A stretch of DNA of 31,613 nucleotides, taken from assembly GCA_041751095.1 (NCBI GenBank), contig JBGSYC010000028.1, positions 1 through 31,613 of the forward strand. Reading direction: 5' to 3'. Positions 24,980 to 31,613 of the stretch are shown piece after piece. Source of the stretch: JADCRZ01 sp041751095 (GTDB taxonomy: Bacteria; Bacteroidota; Bacteroidia; Chitinophagales; Chitinophagaceae). Position numbers and translations under genes: made by a program. The notes beneath the pieces were generated by a model. The model was not told where the DNA came from, did no database searches, and saw nothing but the letters and a program-made list of their open reading frames with translations. Each line of letters starts with the position of its first letter. The stretch's first letter is position 1.

Positions 24980-27304
24980 CTAAAAAACCTCGCTGATCTT
25001 CTTTTTCTTTCCTACTCCGTTCAACTTATACTTTTCACCATAAGCATAAGCATCCTTATTCGCTTTCTTTGTTCTTATCCCGTTGAAAATAATGGCAGCA
25101 TTGTTCAGCTTCCTTACCTTCAGGTTAGCCTCGAGCATTTTGAGATCCGATTTGCGGGTAACGCCGTGCCTGACAATACACAAGGTTGCATCGCAGAACC
25201 GGGAAACGATACTGGCATCTGTTACTACATTTACCGGTGCCGTTTCAAGCACGATATAATCAAAACGCTTATCCAGGTAAGCTAACAGTTGCTCAAGTCT
25301 TCCATTCAGGATCAGTTCAGAAGGATTCTCCGGGATTGGCCCTGAGGGGATCAGATAAAGATTGTTGTCTTCCAGCGTCTGGCGTATGATGCGTTCTGCC
25401 TCTACTTTACCCATCAGGTAATCAGATAATCCGGTTGCATTGGTGTCCTGGAAAACCTGGCTGAGCTTTGGCTTTCGCAGATCCAGCTCTAACAGTGCAA
25501 CTTTTTTGTCTGTCAACGCCAGGCTGATGGCCAGGTTAGCGGCAACAAAACTTTTACCTTCTCCCGACACAGCGGAGGTGACGAGTATCTTTTTATTCAC
25601 AGAATTGATTCCCAGGTAAGACAATGATGTTCTCACCTGTCTGAATTGCTCTGCTATAACCGTTCTTTCACCGCTTGCAATAACAATCGGCCTTTTTGAA
25701 CTTTCATAGGCAATGTCGCCGATGATAGGAAATGAACTGATAGCCTCAATCTCACTTCTGTAATTAATTGTTTGATTCAGCATGTCTTTCACAAAAAGGA
25801 AGGCAACGCCGACACCGAGGCCAAACAACAAAGCAATACCGTAAATAAGCGATCTCTTGGGACTTACCGGAAAAAAGGCTGACTGGGCATTATCTACAAG
25901 CCTGCTGTCGGGAACTGACGCAGCAAAGGATAATGCGGCCTCTTCTCTTTTCTGTAGTAAGAACGTATAAATGTTATTCTTGATCGACTGCTGACGCGTT
26001 ATATCAAGAAGTTCACGCTCTTTTTGCGGAATAGTTCTTAACCTCGATGAGTAAACGCCACTTGTGCTGTTAAGATTGGATCTTCCTGCTTCAAGGTTTC
26101 TGCGCTGGCTTCTGACATTCTCTAATATACTCGGCTTTATCTTTTCGATTTGATTTTTAACCGATATTAGTATGGGATTATTTTCAGCAGTAATTTGCTT
26201 CAGTCTTTCATACTGAATTTCCGCATCAGAAAGCTTTTCAAGCAGGCCTGATAATATGCCATCGCTTAAACCTAAAGTAGAGGGTACGCTGGAAGACGAT
26301 GGATCATGGTCTCTTATATAACGTTCTACCTGGTCAAGAATAGCCAGCTGAACACTGATCTCACTAATCTTTTTATCATTGCTCTCTACACTTTCCAAAA
26401 AAAGCTTGCCCTGTGAACTGATATCTACTATTCCTTTATCTACTTTATACCGCTGCATCACCGACTCAACTGAGTCCAATTCAGAAACCACAAATTTCAA
26501 TCTCTCTTCAACAAGGGCCAACGCATTGGCAGCAAGCTTATTTTTATCTTCGATTGCCGCATAATTGTACTCCCGGATCAGCCCGTTTAAAATATCCTCA
26601 CCACGCTCCGGAACCGGATCGTAAAGCTTCAAATACAATACCGTAGCTGATTTACTGGCCGGTAATATCTGCAAGCCGCCTATCATGCCATTGGCAACTT
26701 TCCTTACATCCATGAGATAAAAAAACAGCTTCAGATTCTCACCGGTAGGCCGGTGGCGATTATTCGGAACGAACCTTAACTCACCATACGGAAATTTTAC
26801 CCATTGGTTTAAAGGATAGGTTTGTTCCCCAATGATTACCTGTGATTTGTCTTTGTCGAATTCAAAATATACCTTGTCCTGCTCGATTAGGGAATCAGGC
26901 TGCCTTACTTCTACTTTTACCGGTGACTGGAGGTAAGCTAAAACAGTCTTAATCTTGCCCTCATGGAAGATCGGCGCATAAAGACCAAGTTTTTTAACCA
27001 CTTCTTTCATTACCGCCCGCGAACGAATGATTTCCATTTCGTTCTCAATGATCTTTTTCGATGATAATAAGTCGAGTGACTCAAGCATGCGCGAATCATC
27101 TATCCCTTTATTTTCATCTTTGATCAGGATTGTTGCCGTAGACTCATATATAGGTATAGCATAGCGGAGATAAAGCCAGGCCGAACCCATTGATAAAAAT
27201 ACCAGGCCTACGAATAATGGCCAATATGGAAGATACCTTAATATCTTGCGTATAAACTCGTTACCTTCACTTTGTTCAGTATTGTTTACCGGAGAAACTT
27301 TCAT
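24980..27304 (-). CDS. wzc: Wzc-like polysaccharide co-polymerase / tyrosine autokinase
   Basis: 774 residues from ATG. Residues 28-48 are the first membrane helix. A Wzz-type chain-length domain and a long periplasmic coiled-coil region (about 250-450) follow, then a second helix at 485-506. The cytoplasmic BY-kinase domain has Walker A SAVSGEGKS (Lys584), the A' motif VALLELDLRKP and Walker B FDYIVLETAPV (681-691). A' and B both carry Glu (606 and 687) where Asp is usual. The C-terminus has Tyr753, Tyr755 and Tyr759 as a short tyrosine cluster. It would set chain length and gate export with the Wza-like lipoprotein encoded 17 bases upstream. The dimerisation and GNVR regions appear complete. 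Confidence 0.93.
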   Translation of the reverse strand: MKVSPVNNTEQSEGNEFIRKILRYLPYWPLFVGLVFLSMGSAWLYLRYAIPIYESTATILIKDENKGIDDSRMLESLDLLSSKKIIENEMEIIRSRAVMKEVVKKLGLYAPIFHEGKIKTVLAYLQSPVKVEVRQPDSLIEQDKVYFEFDKDKSQVIIGEQTYPLNQWVKFPYGELRFVPNNRHRPTGENLKLFFYLMDVRKVANGMIGGLQILPASKSATVLYLKLYDPVPERGEDILNGLIREYNYAAIEDKNKLAANALALVEERLKFVVSELDSVESVMQRYKVDKGIVDISSQGKLFLESVESNDKKISEISVQLAILDQVERYIRDHDPSSSSVPSTLGLSDGILSGLLEKLSDAEIQYERLKQITAENNPILISVKNQIEKIKPSILENVRSQRRNLEAGRSNLNSTSGVYSSRLRTIPQKERELLDITRQQSIKNNIYTFLLQKREEAALSFAASVPDSRLVDNAQSAFFPVSPKRSLIYGIALLFGLGVGVAFLFVKDMLNQTINYRSEIEAISSFPIIGDIAYESSKRPIVIASGERTVIAEQFRQVRTSLSYLGINSVNKKILVTSAVSGEGKSFVAANLAISLALTDKKVALLELDLRKPKLSQVFQDTNATGLSDYLMGKVEAERIIRQTLEDNNLYLIPSGPIPENPSELILNGRLEQLLAYLDKRFDYIVLETAPVNVVTDASIVSRFCDATLCIVRHGVTRKSDLKMLEANLKVRKLNNAAIIFNGIRTKKANKDAYAYGEKYKLNGVGKKKKISEVF

Positions 27305-27321
27305 ACCCTATATTATTAATG

Positions 27322-28101
27322 TTATCTGATCAGGCGATCCACTACAATTACAACAAGGGATAACCCACTGAGTACTATTGGAACCAGTTGTTGTGACCGG
27401 CCTGCGCTTGCCACCCTTGCCTTATTTGGTTCTGCATATACGATATCATTTGAATTAAGATAATAGTATGGAGAATTAAAAATCTGGCGCGAGTTAAGAT
27501 CAATCCTTTTTATAATTTTTTTGCCACTTTCTTCCCTGATAATCAAAATATTATCGCGTTTTGCAAAAATCGTCAGGTCTCCGGCCAAACCAATAGCTTC
27601 CAGCAGCGAAATCTTTTCGTTTGCTACCGCAATAACGGTAGGCCTTGCTACTTCACCCAGCACCGTTACCCTGTAATTCAGAAACCTTGTGTTGACAATC
27701 GGGTCGATCAATAATTTTTTATCTACCAGGCTTTTTAAAATAACCTGGCTTAGCTGCTTTTTTGTTAATCCGGCTGCCTTGATGTTACCTAATATAGGAA
27801 AAAGGATAAATCCATCCTGGTCGACCAGGTAACCCGAAGACGCAAGATTTACTCCCGGGGTGGCAGGCATGTTAAAAACTAACGAAGCTTCCGGGTTCAG
27901 GCTGGTTACAGCTATGCTCAACAAATCACTTTTTTGGATAACGGACTCTAAATCGGGTACTGTCGTTCTTAAAGTAGTGTCGCCGATATTATTAAAATAA
28001 ACCGCCTTTTTTGTATCCAGACAGGAAGACCCCATAAAAACAAAAAAAGTCATATATGAGAATAAAAGCAGATTGAAAGGTTTCGGGTTTGCTGGTTTCA
28101 T
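27322..28101 (-). CDS. wza: Wza-like polysaccharide export lipoprotein
   Basis: 259 residues from ATG. Signal peptide with MGSSC; lipidated Cys at residue 27. The polysaccharide-export domain covers about 50-135 (SDLLSIAVTSLNPEASLVFN, GYLVDQDGFILFPILG). An SLBB-like domain follows (YRVTVLGEVARPTVIAVANE to DNILIIREES). A hydrophobic C-terminal stretch, IVLSGLSLVVIVVD, is in the place of the membrane-spanning helix of Wza. It is shorter than E. coli Wza (one SLBB-like domain), as in many Bacteroidota. It forms the outer-membrane exit for the polymer with Wzc. It is the first gene of the operon, with a possible promoter 20-40 bases upstream of its start. Confidence 0.9.
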   Translation of the reverse strand: MKPANPKPFNLLLFSYMTFFVFMGSSCLDTKKAVYFNNIGDTTLRTTVPDLESVIQKSDLLSIAVTSLNPEASLVFNMPATPGVNLASSGYLVDQDGFILFPILGNIKAAGLTKKQLSQVILKSLVDKKLLIDPIVNTRFLNYRVTVLGEVARPTVIAVANEKISLLEAIGLAGDLTIFAKRDNILIIREESGKKIIKRIDLNSRQIFNSPYYYLNSNDIVYAEPNKARVASAGRSQQLVPIVLSGLSLVVIVVDRLIR

Positions 28102-28121
28102 GTTGTGCGTTAATGATCTTA

Positions 28122-28142
28122 CTTACCGCAAATTTAGGTAAG
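28122..28142 (-). promoter_or_regulatory. Possible promoter -7 element inside an inverted repeat before wza
   Basis: On the minus strand TAAATTTG (28129-28136) matches the Bacteroidota -7 consensus TAnnTTTG, about 28 bases before the wza ATG. It is bracketed by a 6-bp inverted repeat, CTTACC at 28122-28127 and GGTAAG at 28137-28142, which could be an operator. No TTG is at the expected -33 distance, so the call is weak. Confidence 0.3.
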
Positions 28143-28546
28143 GTTCTTTGTAATTAAAATTTTGAATATGTGTCAAAGCAACAAGTGGAATTGGTTACTG
28201 AAAAGGCTTTGCAAGGATTATAGATAACCATTTGATCTTCAGGGCCTGATGAATATTGACCGTCATCTGCAGGAAAACCTGTTTAGCCATCGTGCAAGAT
28301 ATAAAGATTAACCAATAAACTCCTAACATTGAAGCTCTCTTTCCCATTCCCGGAATTGTTAAAGTGAAAAATTCTATTCGGAAACGAAATAAAGGATGCA
28401 ATAGTATTTGATCATGCGTAAAATCTTCCGGGATATTGCAGATCAGATGTTATTGATAAGAGTTTTCCCTATCTGTGCGGGTTCATGGGTTAAAAAATTG
28501 CATTTATCTCCCGTTTTACAAGCCGTCAAACGTCTGGAGCTACAAT
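28143..28546. other. Non-coding gap upstream of wza
   Basis: About 400 bases between the esterase terminator and the wza promoter region. Only short, unsupported frames occur here (the longest 68 codons on the minus strand with no recognisable motif). No further repeat or RNA gene is seen. Regulatory DNA for the operon is the likely content. Confidence 0.5.
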
Positions 28547-28584
28547 AAATTCAAAGCTGCCCTGCTTCAGGCAGCTTTGAATTT
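28547..28584 (-). terminator. Hairpin terminator after the PKD/T9SS esterase gene
   Basis: A perfect 15-bp stem, AAATTCAAAGCTGCC paired with GGCAGCTTTGAATTT, with an 8-base loop, starting 14 bases after the stop codon. The stem's A/T end supplies a short U-rich tail (AATTTATTG) on the minus strand. It separates this gene from the wza operon. Confidence 0.75.
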
Positions 28585-28598
28585 AATAGTTCTGTTGG

Positions 28599-30947
28599 TT
28601 ACTTCTTTATGAATTTCTGAATAACAGGTTTTTCGGTTTTAGTACGCACTTCAAGATAATATGTTCCCTGTGTAAGGGTTGAAAGATTTAAACGGTTGTT
28701 GAACTCCCGGCGGTCTTTCGTAATCGTGATTACCCTAACCAACCTGCCTGATCCATCGAGGATCCTCACTTGGGCGTTACCTCTGTAAGCACTGGTCCAG
28801 TTGAGATTAATGCCCTCTAAAACCGGATTTGGATAAATGGTTACCCGATCTGGCGTATAGCCAGGGGCCGCTGATGCGGTACCCGACACTGATAAATCAT
28901 CAGCAAAATCTATCGGTGCAGTCACAACGCTGGAGCCCGCAGTGGTTACAAAAACAGTTATATCATCAGAACTGGTTCCGCCTTTGCTATCAGATACGGT
29001 AAGCCTGAAAACATAAGTACCCATCGACAGGTTTATGGCAGTAGTATACCCAGATGCAGCATTATTGATGTAGTAGCTGGAGGGGCCGGAAATCTTAGCC
29101 CAGGAAAAACCACTGATAACTCCATCGGGGTCATAGGAAGAAGTACCGTTTAAAATTACCGTTGTTACCGGAACTGTTATCCGAATATCATTTCCCGCAA
29201 TAGCAACCGGATTTAGGTTCTGAACCGGGCCGCCGCCGCTCACCGTTACAGTAAGGTCTCTAAAAGCCGTCGCGCCTTTATTATCGGTCACAGTAAGCCG
29301 AAAGACGTATGTTCCCGGCACTATCCCTGTAATATACGTATAACCCGAACGGTTATTCTCTATAGTGAATTCGTTGGGACCGGACATCTTTGTCCATGAA
29401 AATCCATGTATCGTGCCGTCCGGATCAAATGAAGAGGTGCCGTTTAATACTACATTTGCCACAGGCAGCGTAACTGAAATGTTACTGGGCACTATAGCTA
29501 CGGGAGACAGGTTGTTTGAAGAAGCAGTTTCAACCGTCACCGTTACATCATCTGTTGCGGTGGCACCCTTATTATCGGCAACGGTGAGCCGGAAAATGTA
29601 TGTTCCCTGCGTAAGCCCTGAAACAGTAGTAGATCCGGAAGTTCTGTTATGTACATCAGCAAACGGCCCTGAAATTTTACTCCATGAAAATTCACTGATA
29701 GACCCATCCGGATCGTAAGAGGAAGTTCCGTTTAAAACAATGGTAGATGCAGGAACAACAATTCTTATATCACTCCCTGCATTAGCTACCGGGAGCTGGT
29801 TATTTACCGGTGAAGGATCGACAACTACAGTCACCTCGTCAGCATTAGTAGATCCATTGTTATCAGATACCGTTAAACGAAACACGTAGGTGCCCTGCGT
29901 TAAGCCGGTAACGGAGGTAGAACCCCATGAACTGTTCGAGATACTGGCGGAGGGTCCGGCAATTTTGCTCCATGAAAATGAAGCGATTGTACCATCGGGG
30001 TCATAAGAGGAAGTACCGTTCAGCGTAACAGTCGATGTTGGCAATGCAATTCTGATATCATTTCCTGCATTGGCGACCGGAGGAGCATTTGGAGGCGGAG
30101 GATTGGAGCCTGACCGTGAATGTTGTAAAAACCATTCAAAAAGATTCTCCGGAGCATCGTCGTCATCGTCTTTATCCCCATCGTTGTCATCATCCTCGCC
30201 ATCCTCGCTTGAATTTGCGGGTCCGTAAGCTTTGTCCCAGACGCCATGCCCGCCTGAGGGATATATTGTTCTTCGCACTTCTTTTTTTGCAGAATTTCCC
30301 GCACGCAAAGCATTGATGGGTATGTTAGTACAATTAACACCCACAACAGGATCATCAACACCATGAAACGCCCATACAGATGTTTTCGCTCCGTTGATGG
30401 CACCCGTTAATGTTGGCAAATTCCAATCGCAGGTTCCGCAAATGGGGGCTATAGCCGCAAACTGTTCTGCATTCGACTTTGATGCGCCGGCATATTTCCA
30501 TGTCCCGCCACCGCCAAGGCTCAATCCGGTCATGTAAATCCGGTCATTGTCTACACGAAGGTTTTGCCTGGCGTATTTAAGCATTTCATCAACATAAAAG
30601 TTCTGCCATGAGCCGAATCTCCGATCGAGCTGGGGTGATAAGACAATGAAACTCTCTTCCCGTCCATTTACATTAAAGGTCATCGTGGCGCCTTCAGAAA
30701 TATATTTCGGAAGGCCCGCTTCAAGCTCCAGGTAAAGTTCACTGGTTCCGTTACCCTGCCCCCCTACTCCCTGGAGAAATATAATTAAAGGGTATTTTCT
30801 TGTTGAATTGGCGTTATAGTTATAAGGCCTGAACTCATAAAATCCAATGTGTGTGCCATTCGCTGCGGTGAGAGACCTGGGAACCTGTTGGGATAAAGAA
30901 GTGAAACCGAGGGATAATAAGCCTAAACCAAATAGAATTTTTCTCAT
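28599..30947 (-). CDS. Secreted serine esterase/hydrolase with four PKD domains and T9SS sorting domain
   Basis: 782 residues from ATG. Signal peptide over 1-20. Residues 30-275 are an alpha/beta-hydrolase of the PHB-depolymerase/feruloyl-esterase type: LIIFLQGVGGQ, YMTGLSLGGGGTW (Ser143 nucleophile in GLSLG), FHGVDDPVV (Asp198 or 199) and YPSGGHGVW (His234). An acidic run of 12 Asp and 2 Glu interrupts the catalytic domain end at 248-264. Four PKD repeats follow at about 286-377, 383-473, 479-569 and 577-668, each with LNGTSS(Y/F)DPDG. Residues 698-782 are a type IX C-terminal sorting domain (IYPNPV, LTQGTYYLEV). The protein is therefore likely surface-anchored or released through T9SS. Substrate is unknown; deacylation of a plant or bacterial polysaccharide is one option. 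It has its own terminator. Confidence 0.88.
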   Translation of the reverse strand: MRKILFGLGLLSLGFTSLSQQVPRSLTAANGTHIGFYEFRPYNYNANSTRKYPLIIFLQGVGGQGNGTSELYLELEAGLPKYISEGATMTFNVNGREESFIVLSPQLDRRFGSWQNFYVDEMLKYARQNLRVDNDRIYMTGLSLGGGGTWKYAGASKSNAEQFAAIAPICGTCDWNLPTLTGAINGAKTSVWAFHGVDDPVVGVNCTNIPINALRAGNSAKKEVRRTIYPSGGHGVWDKAYGPANSSEDGEDDDNDGDKDDDDDAPENLFEWFLQHSRSGSNPPPPNAPPVANAGNDIRIALPTSTVTLNGTSSYDPDGTIASFSWSKIAGPSASISNSSWGSTSVTGLTQGTYVFRLTVSDNNGSTNADEVTVVVDPSPVNNQLPVANAGSDIRIVVPASTIVLNGTSSYDPDGSISEFSWSKISGPFADVHNRTSGSTTVSGLTQGTYIFRLTVADNKGATATDDVTVTVETASSNNLSPVAIVPSNISVTLPVANVVLNGTSSFDPDGTIHGFSWTKMSGPNEFTIENNRSGYTYITGIVPGTYVFRLTVTDNKGATAFRDLTVTVSGGGPVQNLNPVAIAGNDIRITVPVTTVILNGTSSYDPDGVISGFSWAKISGPSSYYINNAASGYTTAINLSMGTYVFRLTVSDSKGGTSSDDITVFVTTAGSSVVTAPIDFADDLSVSGTASAAPGYTPDRVTIYPNPVLEGINLNWTSAYRGNAQVRILDGSGRLVRVITITKDRREFNNRLNLSTLTQGTYYLEVRTKTEKPVIQKFIKK
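28944..30092 (-). repeat. Four tandem PKD-domain coding repeats
   Basis: Four copies of about 275-bp units inside the esterase gene, spaced by 18-25 bases and encoding PKD domains with conserved LNGTSS(Y/F)DPDG, FSW.KISGP-like and GTYVFRLTV blocks. Units 1 and 2 are most alike; unit 3 is the most diverged. These arise by intragenic duplication and may recombine. Confidence 0.85.
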
Positions 30948-31101
30948 TGTCAGATGATTGATTGTAAATGCTACTAATAATCAGTTTATAATTCAGTAAT
31001 TCCGGTTATAATGGAGTTATAAAACAAGCTTGTTATGGCAGGCGCATCAATCGTAATACGTTTACACTTACTGTGGTAATACTTACCGCTCAGGCTCGTA
31101 T

Positions 31102-31132
31102 AAAAAAAATATCACACCGGCAATCACCGGTG
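31102..31132 (-). terminator. Second of two tandem minus-strand terminators
   Basis: A 6-bp stem, CACCGG paired with CCGGTG (31115-31132), is followed on the minus strand by TGATA and a run of eight T (complement of 31102-31109). Confidence 0.5.
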
Positions 31133-31139
31133 CATAGCT

Positions 31140-31186
31140 AAAAAAAGTATTGATCCACAAGGTGCTTTCTTTCATTGTGGATCAAT
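31140..31186 (-). terminator. First of two tandem minus-strand terminators
   Basis: A perfect 12-bp stem, ATTGATCCACAA paired with TTGTGGATCAAT (31149-31186), with a 14-base loop. On the minus strand it is followed by AC and seven T. It would end a transcript coming from beyond the right edge; no such gene is left inside the window. Confidence 0.75.
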
Positions 31187-31361
31187 AAAATCAGTTAAGT
31201 ATTACGAATAAAAACTTCGATGCATTAAAATATTCAGAAGGAGAAGGTTTGGTTTTTATCATGGGTGGATTTAGTGTATCCAATGACAATTTTTATACCA
31301 AACATAAGAACTCAGGAGAAAAGAAGTTGAGTTTGATCAATTTCTTTTTTTAATTCCTCTA

Positions 31362-31386
31362 CCTATAACGTTGGCAACCTTATAGG
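31362..31386. repeat. 25-bp near-palindrome of the CCTTATAGG type
   Basis: CCTATAACGTTGGCAACC followed by TTATAGG equals its own reverse complement except at two mirrored positions and the centre. The CAACCTTATAGG half matches the core word of the tandem array at 1097-1390, so the same repeat family appears at both window edges. It abuts the TTAGGCGC words of repeat copy B. Confidence 0.65.
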
Positions 31387-31389
31387 CGC

Positions 31390-31613
31390 TTAGGCGCTTA
31401 GGCGCAAACATCTAAACTTTTTTTTAGATAATTTTTTAGCCCTTAGAAAAGAAGGATCACTAAGAAACACGAAGAACCACGAAGAACCACGAAGGACACT
31501 GCGTCACGCTTTGTGTTCTCCTCGTGCCTCCTTTGTGTTAGTGTTCCCTAAGCAAGGGTACGATCAGGAAGTTCACCCCTAAAGAGGTTTATTTTCCAAA
31601 GGAAAATTCGTAG
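31390..31613. repeat. Dispersed hairpin repeat, copy B, running to the window edge
   Basis: 224 bases matching 16887-17100 in the same orientation, with one 10-base insertion: AAGAACCACG is tandemly doubled near 31475. The copy ends at the last base of the window, at the point equivalent to 17100, so whether similarity continues is not visible. It includes the 35 bases that in copy A encode the GT2 C-terminus and stop. Confidence 0.9.

Larger units (their letters stand above)
30948..31361. other. Non-coding right-hand region before the edge repeats
   Basis: About 410 bases holding two minus-strand terminators (listed separately). A plus-strand 30-codon frame at 31261-31353 has no recognisable product. 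No TAnnTTTG promoter word for the esterase gene was found. Its promoter should be within the first 150 bases. Confidence 0.5.

Noticed and set aside
28195..28401. 68-codon minus-strand frame between the esterase and wza
   Set aside because: No signal, motif or start context; lies in the presumed regulatory gap.
31261..31353. 30-codon plus-strand frame starting MGGFSVSNDNFY, with an AGGAG-like word about 15 bases upstream
   Set aside because: Too short, no recognised product, flanked by terminators and repeats; may be a remnant but nothing supports it as a gene.

Overview
The window is about 31.6 kb of a Bacteroidota chromosome, probably from the Chitinophagia/Sphingobacteriia side. This is inferred from a type IX secretion C-terminal domain, a UpxY-type NusG paralogue, Bacteroidota-style lipoproteins and sparse Shine-Dalgarno sites; no ribosomal or marker gene is present to fix the genus. 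Nearly every gene lies on the minus strand, so the locus reads from high to low coordinates. Both window edges lie in repetitive DNA: a decayed transposase on the left and a second copy of an internal repeat on the right. The window may therefore be one assembled contig broken at repeats.

In transcription order: (1) a secreted serine-esterase-like protein with four PKD repeats and a T9SS sorting domain (28599-30947), closed by a hairpin. (2) A capsule/exopolysaccharide operon of the Wzx/Wzy type. It starts with a Wza-like export lipoprotein (27322-28101), a Wzc-like tyrosine autokinase (24980-27304) and a UpxY/NusG-like antiterminator (24262-24798). CDP-glucose genes rfbF and rfbG and a UDP-galactopyranose-mutase-like flavoprotein follow. 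The flippase, two family-2 glycosyltransferases, an FkbM methyltransferase, a Wzy-like polymerase, four more glycosyltransferases of types GT4 and GT2, a WecG/TagA/CpsF-type GT26 enzyme and the initiating WcaJ-type phosphoglycosyltransferase complete it. A strong hairpin at 7716-7756 ends the operon.

(3) Past that terminator is a short lipoprotein with a carbohydrate-binding-like fold (6994-7548) and its own terminator. Then come two adjacent genes 11 bases apart: a 1328-residue fusion of a cellulose-synthase-like GT2 membrane polymerase, a GH26-like domain and a GH2-like TIM barrel (2776-6762), and a lipoprotein that repeats the GH2-like barrel plus C-terminal domain (1400-2764). This trio looks like a second, synthase-dependent polysaccharide module with its hydrolases built in. 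It is the most unusual content here.

(4) The left edge holds about three and a half tandem 86-bp palindromic repeats (1097-1390) and a frameshifted IS1634-family transposase (1-1081).

Working model (inference): WcaJ loads a sugar phosphate on undecaprenyl phosphate. Seven further glycosyltransferases build the repeat unit, including a sugar from the CDP-4-keto-6-deoxyglucose branch. Wzx flips it, Wzy polymerises it, and Wzc with Wza control length and export. UpxY would keep RNA polymerase going through the roughly 20-kb operon. The GT2-GH26-GH2 fusion may make and trim a different, mannan- or glucan-like polymer.
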